From a virus, in the IMG/VR virus record IMGVR_UViG_3300044644_000378, positions 1 to 37,628 of that record: a stretch of 37,628 nt of DNA. One strand, given 5' to 3'. Position numbers and translations under genes: made by a program. The notes below the pieces were generated by a model. It was not told the DNA's origin, did not search any database, and saw only the letters and a list, made by a program, of their open reading frames with translations. This document shows, piece by piece, positions 14,755-20,982 of the stretch (the stretch's first letter is position 1; each line of letters begins with the position of its first letter).

Positions 14755-15534
14755 ATGACAAAACGCAGAAGCAATACAACTACAAAAGCACGTGAATTCG
14801 TAAGATTTATAGATAGTAACCCAATACCAATACCAACCGCATACAACCAAAAGAAATTTTCAAGTCATGATTTAGTAGGTGTAAGCCCAAAAACAACAAA
14901 CCAACAACGAGTCTTTGATATGTGGAATGATGACTATTCCATGATATTAGCCGGGTCGGCTGGGTCAGGTAAAAGTTTTATTGCATTGTATCTTTCTTTG
15001 TGTGATGTACTAGATAAAGTTAATGGATATGAAAAAATAATTATTGTACGCAGTGCAGTTCAAGCTCGAGAGCAGGGATATGTACCGGGCACACAAGAAG
15101 AAAAGAACGCAATTTACGAATTGCCCTATACACAACTGTTTAATGATTTATTCAAAAAAACAAATCAGTATAGATTCTTAAAAGAAGCAGGTATTGTGGA
15201 GTTTCATACTACCGGCAATATTCGCGGTGTAACTTGGGATAATAGTATTGTTATTTTTGATGAATTTCAAAATGCCAACTACGAAGAATTATCAACAGTG
15301 GCAACACGTGTTGGACATCACTCTAAACTTATCTACTGTGGTGATATTGCACAAAACGACCTACATCGTAAAAAGAATGACATCAGCGGCTTTGCTAAGT
15401 TTGTAAAGATTGCGGCTATGATACCGTCATTCCGTAGTGTGTACTTTAATCACGATGATATTGTGCGTAGTGGATTTGTTCGTGAATTTATTATTGCAGA
15501 AGAACAATGGAACGAAGCTAATCCGAATGGGTAA
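14755..15534 (+). CDS. phoH: PhoH-like P-loop ATPase
   Basis: A 259-residue protein. After a basic N-terminal tail and a QQRVFDMW segment comes Walker A AGSAGSGKSF (GSAGSGKS about 67-74), then RSAVQAREQGYVPGT and Walker B SIVIFDEFQN, followed by ATRVGHHSKLIYCGDIAQND, all typical of PhoH-family RNA helicase-like ATPases. PhoH is very common in marine and freshwater T4-like phages; its cellular role is not settled (RNA metabolism or phosphate response). It is on the plus strand and its 3' end overlaps the convergent HAD gene by 17 bases. A GGTGG precedes the ATG. Confidence 0.92.
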   Translation: MTKRRSNTTTKAREFVRFIDSNPIPIPTAYNQKKFSSHDLVGVSPKTTNQQRVFDMWNDDYSMILAGSAGSGKSFIALYLSLCDVLDKVNGYEKIIIVRSAVQAREQGYVPGTQEEKNAIYELPYTQLFNDLFKKTNQYRFLKEAGIVEFHTTGNIRGVTWDNSIVIFDEFQNANYEELSTVATRVGHHSKLIYCGDIAQNDLHRKKNDISGFAKFVKIAAMIPSFRSVYFNHDDIVRSGFVREFIIAEEQWNEANPNG

Positions 15535-16117
15535 TTAACTCAAAGATTTCTTTCCAATTCTTAACTACAGGATATGGGCACTCATGATGCATGTTGTGCC
15601 CATGTTCAAACAGTATTGATTTCAATCCAACTGCATGACCTAGGTCTGCATTTTCAGGTTTATCTTCAATCCAAAAAAGCTCACTATCTCTGTATTTCTC
15701 AAGTGCTTCATCTTTATCTGCACCGGTATCTAAACACACAATCTCTTCGAATGTATTAGCACCAAACAACTTATTAAGATTCATTGTACGCAACTTTTGC
15801 GCATTAATGTCTTTGCTTATACTAGTAATACAATGAAACACATAACCATATTCTTCATGTAGACGTTTAACGTAGTATACAGCGTCACGCAGGGCTGGTA
15901 CAAAGCCCATAGCCGCACTTTCATTAAACAACCGTACTAACTTCTTACTTTCATCATGTTCAAGGTTATTGTACATTAAGTGAATGTAGTATGTTAGCTT
16001 TGCATCTTCGTGTAATACATACCCACGCTCTTGCATCCATACGTGAAACGCATACTCCCAATCTAAGAGTACTCCATCACAGTCGGTTAGGATAATTTTT
16101 TTATTTTTATAATTCAT
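15518..16117 (-). CDS. HAD-superfamily phosphatase
   Basis: A 199-residue protein from the Met at 16117 (MNYKNKKIILTDCDGVLLDW). Motif I is DCDG with nucleophile Asp12 and acid Asp14, motif II is in the FHCITSIS segment, and motif IV is FWIEDKPENA. The small helical cap suggests a 5'(3')-deoxyribonucleotidase or sugar-phosphate phosphatase. The frame extends 22 codons upstream, but the TTGGAG ribosome-binding site and the family start support the internal Met. It is headed by its own promoter at 16155-16183. Confidence 0.82.
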   Translation of the reverse strand: MNYKNKKIILTDCDGVLLDWEYAFHVWMQERGYVLHEDAKLTYYIHLMYNNLEHDESKKLVRLFNESAAMGFVPALRDAVYYVKRLHEEYGYVFHCITSISKDINAQKLRTMNLNKLFGANTFEEIVCLDTGADKDEALEKYRDSELFWIEDKPENADLGHAVGLKSILFEHGHNMHHECPYPVVKNWKEIFELITHSD

Positions 16118-16154
16118 CTGTTGCTCCAATAACACTTTTTCATTAATTATATGT

Positions 16155-16183
16155 AGTATACACTCATTAATGCTGTTTGTCAA
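16155..16183 (-). promoter_or_regulatory. sigma-70 promoter for the HAD gene
   Basis: -35 TTGACA (16178-16183), 17-base spacer, -10 TATACT (16155-16160), just after the stop of the cupin gene. The HAD start lies 37 bases downstream of the -10 box. Confidence 0.8.
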
Positions 16184-16186
16184 TGG

Positions 16187-16507
16187 CTATAGGAGATGTT
16201 TGTCAGTAGGAATGCTGGGAGTTTTAATGCTTATTAAGGTTGTTTCTTTGATATATTCTGATTGGCTGATTTCTCCAGGATATAATATATACCCCTGGCC
16301 TGCAGTGAATATTTTACCGTTGGTTAGTATTTCGCCGGATATAATCAGTGTAATTTCTGTTATGTCGGCATGATAATGGCTAGCACACGGACCACGGGGA
16401 TTAGTCTGTACTCCAACTTCGAAGTCTTTAGTTTGAAATACTGCTTCAGCAAAATCTCCAATAAACCAGCCACGGGCGCCGGATTCAGATAATTTAAATT
16501 CCTTCAT
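16187..16507 (-). CDS. cupin-fold protein
   Basis: A 106-residue single-domain cupin. Metal-site motif 1 is CASHYHADITEITLIISGEI, with His44, His46 and Glu51. Motif 2 is weak, GQGYILYPGEIS, without the usual His. The start MKEFKLSESGARGWFIGDFA resembles phage and bacterial cupins found beside sugar-nucleotide genes. Possible roles are an isomerase, a dioxygenase or a binding protein; the missing second-motif His argues against a standard dioxygenase. It overlaps the upstream gene by 14 bases. Confidence 0.75.
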   Translation of the reverse strand: MKEFKLSESGARGWFIGDFAEAVFQTKDFEVGVQTNPRGPCASHYHADITEITLIISGEILTNGKIFTAGQGYILYPGEISQSEYIKETTLISIKTPSIPTDKHLL

Positions 16508-16799
16508 TTAAATTATTCACTGCATCATCAATATATTCAGCGTAGCCATCATAATAGTGTGTGAATAGCTCTTCGAAATTATTGGCATTTTTGAAGGTGT
16601 TTTTAATGATTTTAGCTTCGGTTAGGTTCAAAATCACTTGGTTTACAAGCTGTTTGTTATGTAATCCGCGGGTGATGTACACTTGCTCTTCATATTCAAT
16701 ATTAGCAGGATCTTTCATATAACCTGCTTTATGAGTCTGTTTAGGATCTTTAGGTTGCCCTGTGTACTTGGCAATTAGGTATATGCTTAGATCTGCCAT
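16494..16799 (-). CDS. conserved protein next to clamp loader, unknown function
   Basis: A 101-residue protein: MADLSIYLIAKYTGQPKDPK, then a charged helical region and an acidic C-terminus. It starts at the stop of the clamp loader gene (TAATG), so its translation is coupled to that of the clamp loader. The position equals that of gp62, the small clamp loader subunit in T4, but it is much shorter than gp62 and I see no similarity, so no such role is claimed. Confidence 0.65.
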   Translation of the reverse strand: MADLSIYLIAKYTGQPKDPKQTHKAGYMKDPANIEYEEQVYITRGLHNKQLVNQVILNLTEAKIIKNTFKNANNFEELFTHYYDGYAEYIDDAVNNLNEGI

Positions 16800-17722
16800 T
16801 ATTGTGATACCTGACTTAGTTCAATCATCATTGCTGATAGGTTAATTTCATGATCTGCAACTAGTGGTGCGTTAACTGCGGCTTTACGAATAATTAATAT
16901 TGCTTCGTCTTGTCCTTCATCAGTTTTACTCCACAAACTTAAATTGTTATATGCCCATGAAATAATTTCTTCCATTTCTTCTGGACGAGCTTGTTCACAA
17001 AGCAGTTTACGTGCTTCACGAATCTTACCCTGTTTAAACAAATCAATCATTGCAAGTTTATAATCACTTGTGCCGGTACCTGTTTCGCTAGGTGCTTTGA
17101 GTTTGTTATCAGTGCTGTTCATTTGTAACAAGTTTAAACACTTACGCAGGTCTGGATAGGTTGCTTTAACGTAGCTGTCTAACGTATCCAAATCAAACTC
17201 TACACCTTCTGTTACTAGCACAGTTGCCGCACGTGCTGTAAACTCAGTATGATCAACTTTCTCAATGTGAAAACCTTGACAACGACTGTGCAGTGCTGGA
17301 ATAATCTTATGTGGATAGTTACAGGTCATAATAAAACGTGCTGTATCGCTATATGTTTCCATTAGCCCACGCAACACTGCCTGCGCACCTGGTGATAAGT
17401 AATCAGCTTCATCTAACAGGACAATTTTAAACTTACCAAACGGCATTGTGCTGACAAAGCCTTCGATGCGTGTTCTAATAAAGTCTACACCGTTATCACG
17501 TGACGCATTGATTTGCAAAATATCATATTCGTCAACGTTTAACGCTGTAATAAGAATCTTTGCCAATGTTGTTTTACCGATGCCTGCCGAACCACTGAAT
17601 AGTAAGTGAGGTATTGCACCTTCCTTAATCCATTGTTTAACTTGTTCACGTTGTGTTTCATCGCGAAACACATAACCGTCCACATCGTTAGGACGGTATG
17701 CTTCTACCCATAATTGTTTCAT
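16799..17722 (-). CDS. sliding clamp loader ATPase (gp44-like)
   Basis: A 307-residue AAA+ protein. Walker A is LLFSGSAGIGKTTLAK (GSAGIGKT about 44-51), Walker B IVLLDEADYL, sensor 1 FIMTCNY, and the SRC arginine-finger motif ALHSRCQGF, followed by the lid and a helical collar. This matches T4 gp44 and archaeal/eukaryotic RFC small subunits. It should load the sliding clamp for phage replication as a tetramer with a gp62-like partner. The start overlaps the stop of the 54-residue gene upstream (ATGA). No clamp or polymerase is in this window. Confidence 0.9.
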   Translation of the reverse strand: MKQLWVEAYRPNDVDGYVFRDETQREQVKQWIKEGAIPHLLFSGSAGIGKTTLAKILITALNVDEYDILQINASRDNGVDFIRTRIEGFVSTMPFGKFKIVLLDEADYLSPGAQAVLRGLMETYSDTARFIMTCNYPHKIIPALHSRCQGFHIEKVDHTEFTARAATVLVTEGVEFDLDTLDSYVKATYPDLRKCLNLLQMNSTDNKLKAPSETGTGTSDYKLAMIDLFKQGKIREARKLLCEQARPEEMEEIISWAYNNLSLWSKTDEGQDEAILIIRKAAVNAPLVADHEINLSAMMIELSQVSQ

Positions 17723-17883
17723 TGATCGCCTTTGGCTGTTGATAGTTTAAGTGTATTGTTGAGAGTGGACAATGTGTCAGCAATTCTACGCATATCTATG
17801 CTTAATTTACATTGTCCAAATGCTTCTTCAACTTTTCTTGCTAGATTGTGTTGCTCAATTATTACTTGGTCTAAATCGTTCAC
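17719..17883 (-). CDS. 54-residue protein with GTG start
   Basis: A short helical protein read from the GTG at 17881-17883 (MNDLDQVIIEQHNLARKVEE) to a TGA that overlaps the clamp loader ATG (ATGA). A good ribosome-binding site, AAAGGA, lies 7 bases before the GTG. The helical pattern suggests a small coiled-coil or adaptor protein. The coupling to the clamp loader and the SD support a real gene; function unknown. Confidence 0.65.
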   Translation of the reverse strand: MNDLDQVIIEQHNLARKVEEAFGQCKLSIDMRRIADTLSTLNNTLKLSTAKGDQ

Positions 17884-17911
17884 ACTAATTCCTTTAAGGT
17901 TAATAAGTTAT

Positions 17912-17940
17912 ACATTAACATAAAAAAATCTAATTGTCAA
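17912..17940 (-). promoter_or_regulatory. weak candidate promoter before clamp loader unit
   Basis: A perfect -35 TTGACA (17935-17940) five bases after the GroES-like gene stop. At 17 bases spacing the -10 is only TAATGT (17912-17917); a better TATAAC has a 22-base spacer. The position is right but the -10 is poor. Confidence 0.35.
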
Positions 17941-17944
17941 TACT

Positions 17945-18298
17945 TTACAGACCTCTTCCGATAATTTCATCTACGGTTGGTGTATCTCTGACTAACAAAA
18001 TATCATTGTGATCAATTCTGCGTAGTGTATGTTCGCCTTCGGTATCTTCAATCTCAATACCGCGTGTCCAACGACCATGTTTAACTAACACATACTGTCC
18101 AACTCGAACGTCTTTTTGCTTGTTGCCGATAGCATATACTCGACCCCATCGTGCATGTATACCTTCTAACTTGCCGTCTGTGTTTTGTATAATAATACCA
18201 CTAGTAGTAACACGTTGATCAAAATTCATATCAGTTACCAGCACGTGATCTTGCAGTGCTCTAATCTTGTTTATTTTGTGTGCTTCGAATGCGGCCAT
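17945..18298 (-). CDS. GroES-like co-chaperonin (gp31-type)
   Basis: A 117-residue protein with the GroES layout: N-terminal IRALQDHVLVTDMNF, a mobile-loop-like segment around QRVTTSGIIIQNTDGKLEG, core GRVYAIGNKQKDVRVGQYVL, and C-terminal RRIDHNDILLV. T4 gp31 and related phage co-chaperonins cap host GroEL so that the major capsid protein can fold; this protein probably does the same. It has a C-terminal tail of about 15 residues beyond the barrel. It follows the 154-residue conserved phage protein after 9 bases. Confidence 0.85.
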   Translation of the reverse strand: MAAFEAHKINKIRALQDHVLVTDMNFDQRVTTSGIIIQNTDGKLEGIHARWGRVYAIGNKQKDVRVGQYVLVKHGRWTRGIEIEDTEGEHTLRRIDHNDILLVRDTPTVDEIIGRGL

Positions 18299-18307
18299 AA
18301 TATTCCT

Positions 18308-18772
18308 TTAAATTCTTCTAATACCCGGAGTAGGATCCGATAATGGTTTCAATAATTCTTGTCTAACTTCAGTTTCACTGGCAATTGCACCAGCAAAACT
18401 ACCGCGTGGTTTATTAGCTGGTGCATTACTTGCACTAGCTGGTGCAGTACTTGCACTAGCTGGTGCAGTACTTGCATCTGCAGACGCAGTAATTGGAACT
18501 TCTTTAGCTATCGGTTGTACAAGTTTAGTAGTTGGCTTTGAGTTATCTAAGGAATTTAATATAACGTCATTTTCCTGTGACACTACTGGAGTATTTAATT
18601 TGTGATATTCTTGCATTAATTGCGCTCGAGTTTTTAACACCTGACCGCCTGCGCCTAATTCGTCGCCGCGTGCGTTAGTGCGCATATTGCCCACTGCAAT
18701 TACATTTTCATTTGCTACACGAAGCGAGTCAATATCAACTGCCTTGCCCATTGCTGTTTTATATGTTGCCAT
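18308..18772 (-). CDS. conserved phage protein with Ala/Ser/Thr/Pro repeat linker
   Basis: A 154-residue protein. The N-terminal 60 residues (MATYKTAMGKAVDIDSLRVA, then NMRTNARGDELGAGG) are conserved among T4-like environmental phages in my memory. The middle holds a low-complexity linker of repeated STAPASA units encoded by a 21-bp tandem repeat, and the C-terminus ends LLKPLSDPTPGIRRI. A structural or scaffold role is possible. A GTAAATA late-like motif lies at 18798-18804, and a TATAAT sits upstream but without a -35. Confidence 0.7.
   Translation of the reverse strand: MATYKTAMGKAVDIDSLRVANENVIAVGNMRTNARGDELGAGGQVLKTRAQLMQEYHKLNTPVVSQENDVILNSLDNSKPTTKLVQPIAKEVPITASADASTAPASASTAPASASNAPANKPRGSFAGAIASETEVRQELLKPLSDPTPGIRRI
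18430..18471. repeat. 21-bp perfect tandem repeat (two units)
   Basis: Units 18430-18450 and 18451-18471 are identical 21-mers, with a degenerate partial unit just before. They lie in frame inside the 154-residue gene and encode seven-residue Ser/Thr/Ala/Pro linker repeats, so copy number could vary without breaking the frame. Confidence 0.9.
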
Positions 18773-18797
18773 ATCTTTCTCCTATTATACGTGTACT

Positions 18798-18804
18798 TAT
18801 TTAC
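18798..18804 (-). promoter_or_regulatory. candidate late promoter (GTAAATA)
   Basis: The minus strand reads GTAAATA, overlapping the stop of the DnaE-fragment gene, 25 bases upstream of the ATG at 18772. Weaker match than the other late motifs. Confidence 0.3.
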
Positions 18805-19313
18805 TTTAAGAATTCATTGATGTCAAGTTGATAATGTAAGGAGTCAATTTTATGTACGCCTAATAAGAACAATACATAACTTGCTACACTAGATCCACGA
18901 CCGACTCCCCATACTACGTTATTCTTACGTAGAGTATCAACAAGATATTTTAAATAACGCAATAGATTAAACAAATCACGTTCTTGATACAATAATAACT
19001 CTTGTGCTACACGTTGTAGTTCATAATCTTCCTGACATAAACTTAAAATATATTCTGCAATATCTAATTCTTTATAATCATCGGGCATGTGCCATTGAGT
19101 TTGCAGTGCATCATCATACTTGTCTACGGGCATGCGTTTACTAGTATACAATCCTAGTTTGTTTATTTCGGCATGCAGTGCATCAACACTACTATTGAAC
19201 TCATCAGGATCCTCGACTTGAAATAAATTAATATTTAAATCAGGTTTAGCATACAATAGATCACACAGTTCTTTTGTGTCTGTATAACCCTGTCCGTATT
19301 CATCGTACTTCAT
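18801..19313 (-). CDS. free-standing fragment like DNA polymerase III alpha (DnaE)
   Basis: A 170-residue protein. The last 45 residues contain VVWGVGRGSSVASYVLFLLG (GVGRGSS about 136-142) followed by HKIDSLHYQLDINEFLK. This matches the C-family polymerase palm segment GPGRGSAAGSLVAYALGI...LLFERFLN, which in DnaE lies just before the PDFDxDF catalytic aspartates. The gene stops exactly before that point, so it has no active site. The first 120 residues are acidic and helical. It starts at the stop of the previous gene (TAATG) in a MazG-headed operon, so it appears to be a maintained gene rather than debris. Its role is unknown. Confidence 0.72.
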   Translation of the reverse strand: MKYDEYGQGYTDTKELCDLLYAKPDLNINLFQVEDPDEFNSSVDALHAEINKLGLYTSKRMPVDKYDDALQTQWHMPDDYKELDIAEYILSLCQEDYELQRVAQELLLYQERDLFNLLRYLKYLVDTLRKNNVVWGVGRGSSVASYVLFLLGVHKIDSLHYQLDINEFLK

Positions 19314-19549
19314 TATTTGATATCAATCTTGTCTTTGAATGTTTTGCTATTCTTTTCTAAATCATCTAGCATTTTTTGATTACGACGTTGAACTTCCATA
19401 TCATAATCGCCCATGACTAACTGTATCTGACCAATCATATCGCCATGCCCCATACGATATGCAAACATCATACGATTACTTAACTCAGCACGCTTTTTAT
19501 GTAATTCATCATCTGACAAACCTGATAGGTCTGGTGTAAGTGGATGCAT
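19313..19549 (-). CDS. conserved small phage protein
   Basis: A 78-residue helical protein starting MHPLTPDLSGLSDDELHKKR, with a central QIQLVMGDYDMEVQRRNQKM helix and a charged end. The family is familiar from T4-like environmental phages, often beside the same neighbours. It begins at the MazG stop (TAATG) and ends at the next start (TAATG). It is probably a two-helix hairpin; function unknown. Confidence 0.75.
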   Translation of the reverse strand: MHPLTPDLSGLSDDELHKKRAELSNRMMFAYRMGHGDMIGQIQLVMGDYDMEVQRRNQKMLDDLEKNSKTFKDKIDIK

Positions 19550-19983
19550 TATAGGTCTCCGTCTTTACGATTCTCGCTATAGTGGGCATCAAAACTGCCA
19601 CCCGGATAGCGTGATTGTAGTTTATTTACATTTTCTTGTATTACATCATTGGGATCTAGATTTAACGCACGGCAAGCATTTATCCAATACCACATGATAT
19701 CACCCAGCTCACGCTTCATGTGAAACACATTCTCATCGTTAAGTGGCTTACCTTGGAATAACATTTTCTTTGGAATTTCGCAAAACTCGCCAGACTCTGC
19801 CGCTAGCCCTAAGCATGCTGTAATTAGCAAAGAAACATTAACATCTGGGCCATGCGTTTGTGTTTCGTAGTCATAATTACCATCTAAATCATCTAAACGA
19901 TTCATAAAAGTAGTTAGGTCGTTGCTAGGCTGGCTTGTTACTTCTTTTACGAAGTCTGAATATTTGTTTAAATCGATGTGCAT
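19549..19983 (-). CDS. mazG: MazG-like nucleoside triphosphate pyrophosphohydrolase
   Basis: A 144-residue all-helical protein with the MazG/dUTPase-like metal site: ACLGLAAESGEFCEIPKK (Glu63, Glu66, Glu69) and MKRELGDIMWYW (Glu92, Asp95), an ExxE...ExxD arrangement. It should hydrolyse (d)NTPs, or alarmones as proposed for phage MazG, to the monophosphate. It heads an operon with the 78-residue protein and the DnaE-like fragment. Its AAGGAG ribosome-binding site is part of a long inverted repeat at 19992-20036. Confidence 0.85.
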   Translation of the reverse strand: MHIDLNKYSDFVKEVTSQPSNDLTTFMNRLDDLDGNYDYETQTHGPDVNVSLLITACLGLAAESGEFCEIPKKMLFQGKPLNDENVFHMKRELGDIMWYWINACRALNLDPNDVIQENVNKLQSRYPGGSFDAHYSENRKDGDL

Positions 19984-19991
19984 AAATGAGA

Positions 19992-20036
19992 ACTCCTTAG
20001 TAATACTACTAGTTTATAGTAATATCGCTAAGGAGT
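19992..20036 (-). promoter_or_regulatory. long hairpin hiding the mazG ribosome-binding site
   Basis: On the minus strand the outer arms (20028-20036 and 19992-20000) pair over 9 bp, and after a 2x2 internal loop the inner arms pair over a further 9 bp (one G-U) around a 5-base loop. The 3' outer arm contains the AAGGAG Shine-Dalgarno 8 bases before the mazG ATG. It has no T-run, so it is not a standard terminator. A read-through transcript would have the SD paired. Confidence 0.6.
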
Positions 20037-20039
20037 CAA
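20011..20039 (-). promoter_or_regulatory. candidate promoter overlapping the mazG hairpin
   Basis: -35 TTGACT (20034-20039). Either -10 TAAACT at 17-base spacing (20011-20016) or TATAAA at 15-base spacing (20013-20018). A transcript starting from it would lack the 5' arm of the hairpin and leave the SD free. Confidence 0.5.
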
Positions 20040-20055
20040 TGGGTTTGGTAATATA

Positions 20056-20982
20056 TTATGCGAAAGTTACGCCATTATTCCCAATACAGAACCATTTTGA
20101 TGCAACATATTGTAAAGTACAACCATCACCGATAGTATCAAATGTAATTGTTCCTGTGCCAGATGCTTTCCATCCTGCATTAGTAACAGTAATTACCATA
20201 TCACCACCATCTGCAACCATGGCAAATGTTTTAATTTGACCATCAGTACCAGCGGCTAATGTAGCTGTTTCTGCTGTAGAAGTTGTAAAATATGATGCAG
20301 TTTTTACTAGACTAGCAGCGCCAGATGCAGCTAAATCTTCGCTGCCCGACAATGCTAACCTACCCGTAATTGTAAAGTTACCAGTAACATTATTACGATT
20401 ACGTGTTAGATCTTCAATAGTGAGTGTAGTACCTGAATTATATGTTGTAATTTCGAATACGTATTTACCAGTAGCCGGAAACGTAATAGTTTGTCCTACA
20501 GCACCTTGTATATCAGTAAGACCGGACCATGTTATACCACTAGACGGCAAAGTTAATGTTTCTGTTGCAGCATCACTAGTGACTTGAACTTCGAGTCTTA
20601 ACTTAGCATATAATCCACTTGTTGGCCAATTACTAAATTGAGAAATAGTAAGCGGAGAACTAGGAGCAGTTTGCACTCTTTGGTAATGTCCATCTGCAAA
20701 ACTAACTATAGTTGATGTTTGTTGTCCTAAATCTTTAGTAGTTTCAACAGTTTTAAGTAATTGCGCACTTTTTATTTGTGCAAAATTCATTTCATTAGAA
20801 AAAGTTCCATCAGCTAGTGGTTCTGTTAATAATACTTTCTCCTCTAAATCTGTAATTTCATTTTGGGCGAAAGTTAAATTATTTTTAATATTAGTAAAGT
20901 TATCACGAAAGCCCTGACTATCGTTGTCCTGGCCTGCAATTGGGTAACTTCCGTTTATGTTATTTGGGTTAATTGATGACAT
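20056..20982 (-). CDS. virion structural protein (tail or fibre associated)
   Basis: A 308-residue protein. The N-terminal SINPNNINGSYPIAGQDNDS and the RDNFTNIKNNLTFAQNEITDLE helix form a module I associate with virion proteins of marine and freshwater T4-like phages. The middle is beta-rich and Thr/Ser-rich. The C-terminal domain (TLAAGTDGQIKTF to SKWFCIGNNGVTFA) is a common phage fibre ending. It starts one base from the stop of the 1342-residue protein and is probably part of the same virion gene block. Confidence 0.75.
   Translation of the reverse strand: MSSINPNNINGSYPIAGQDNDSQGFRDNFTNIKNNLTFAQNEITDLEEKVLLTEPLADGTFSNEMNFAQIKSAQLLKTVETTKDLGQQTSTIVSFADGHYQRVQTAPSSPLTISQFSNWPTSGLYAKLRLEVQVTSDAATETLTLPSSGITWSGLTDIQGAVGQTITFPATGKYVFEITTYNSGTTLTIEDLTRNRNNVTGNFTITGRLALSGSEDLAASGAASLVKTASYFTTSTAETATLAAGTDGQIKTFAMVADGGDMVITVTNAGWKASGTGTITFDTIGDGCTLQYVASKWFCIGNNGVTFA

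Noticed and set aside
14755-15534. PhoH as evidence for phosphate-starvation control in this phage
   Set aside because: No Pho box was seen upstream, and PhoH in phages is widespread without proven link to phosphate.
16494-16799. Assignment of the 101-residue gene as clamp loader subunit gp62
   Set aside because: Only position supports it; it is much shorter and shows no recognisable similarity.
18359-18541. Cys/Trp/Ser/Thr-repeat plus-strand peptide
   Set aside because: It is the antisense reading of the 21-bp repeat inside the 154-residue gene.
20011-20040. The mazG hairpin as a simple transcription terminator
   Set aside because: No T-run follows on the minus strand and the 3' arm is a functional-looking Shine-Dalgarno.
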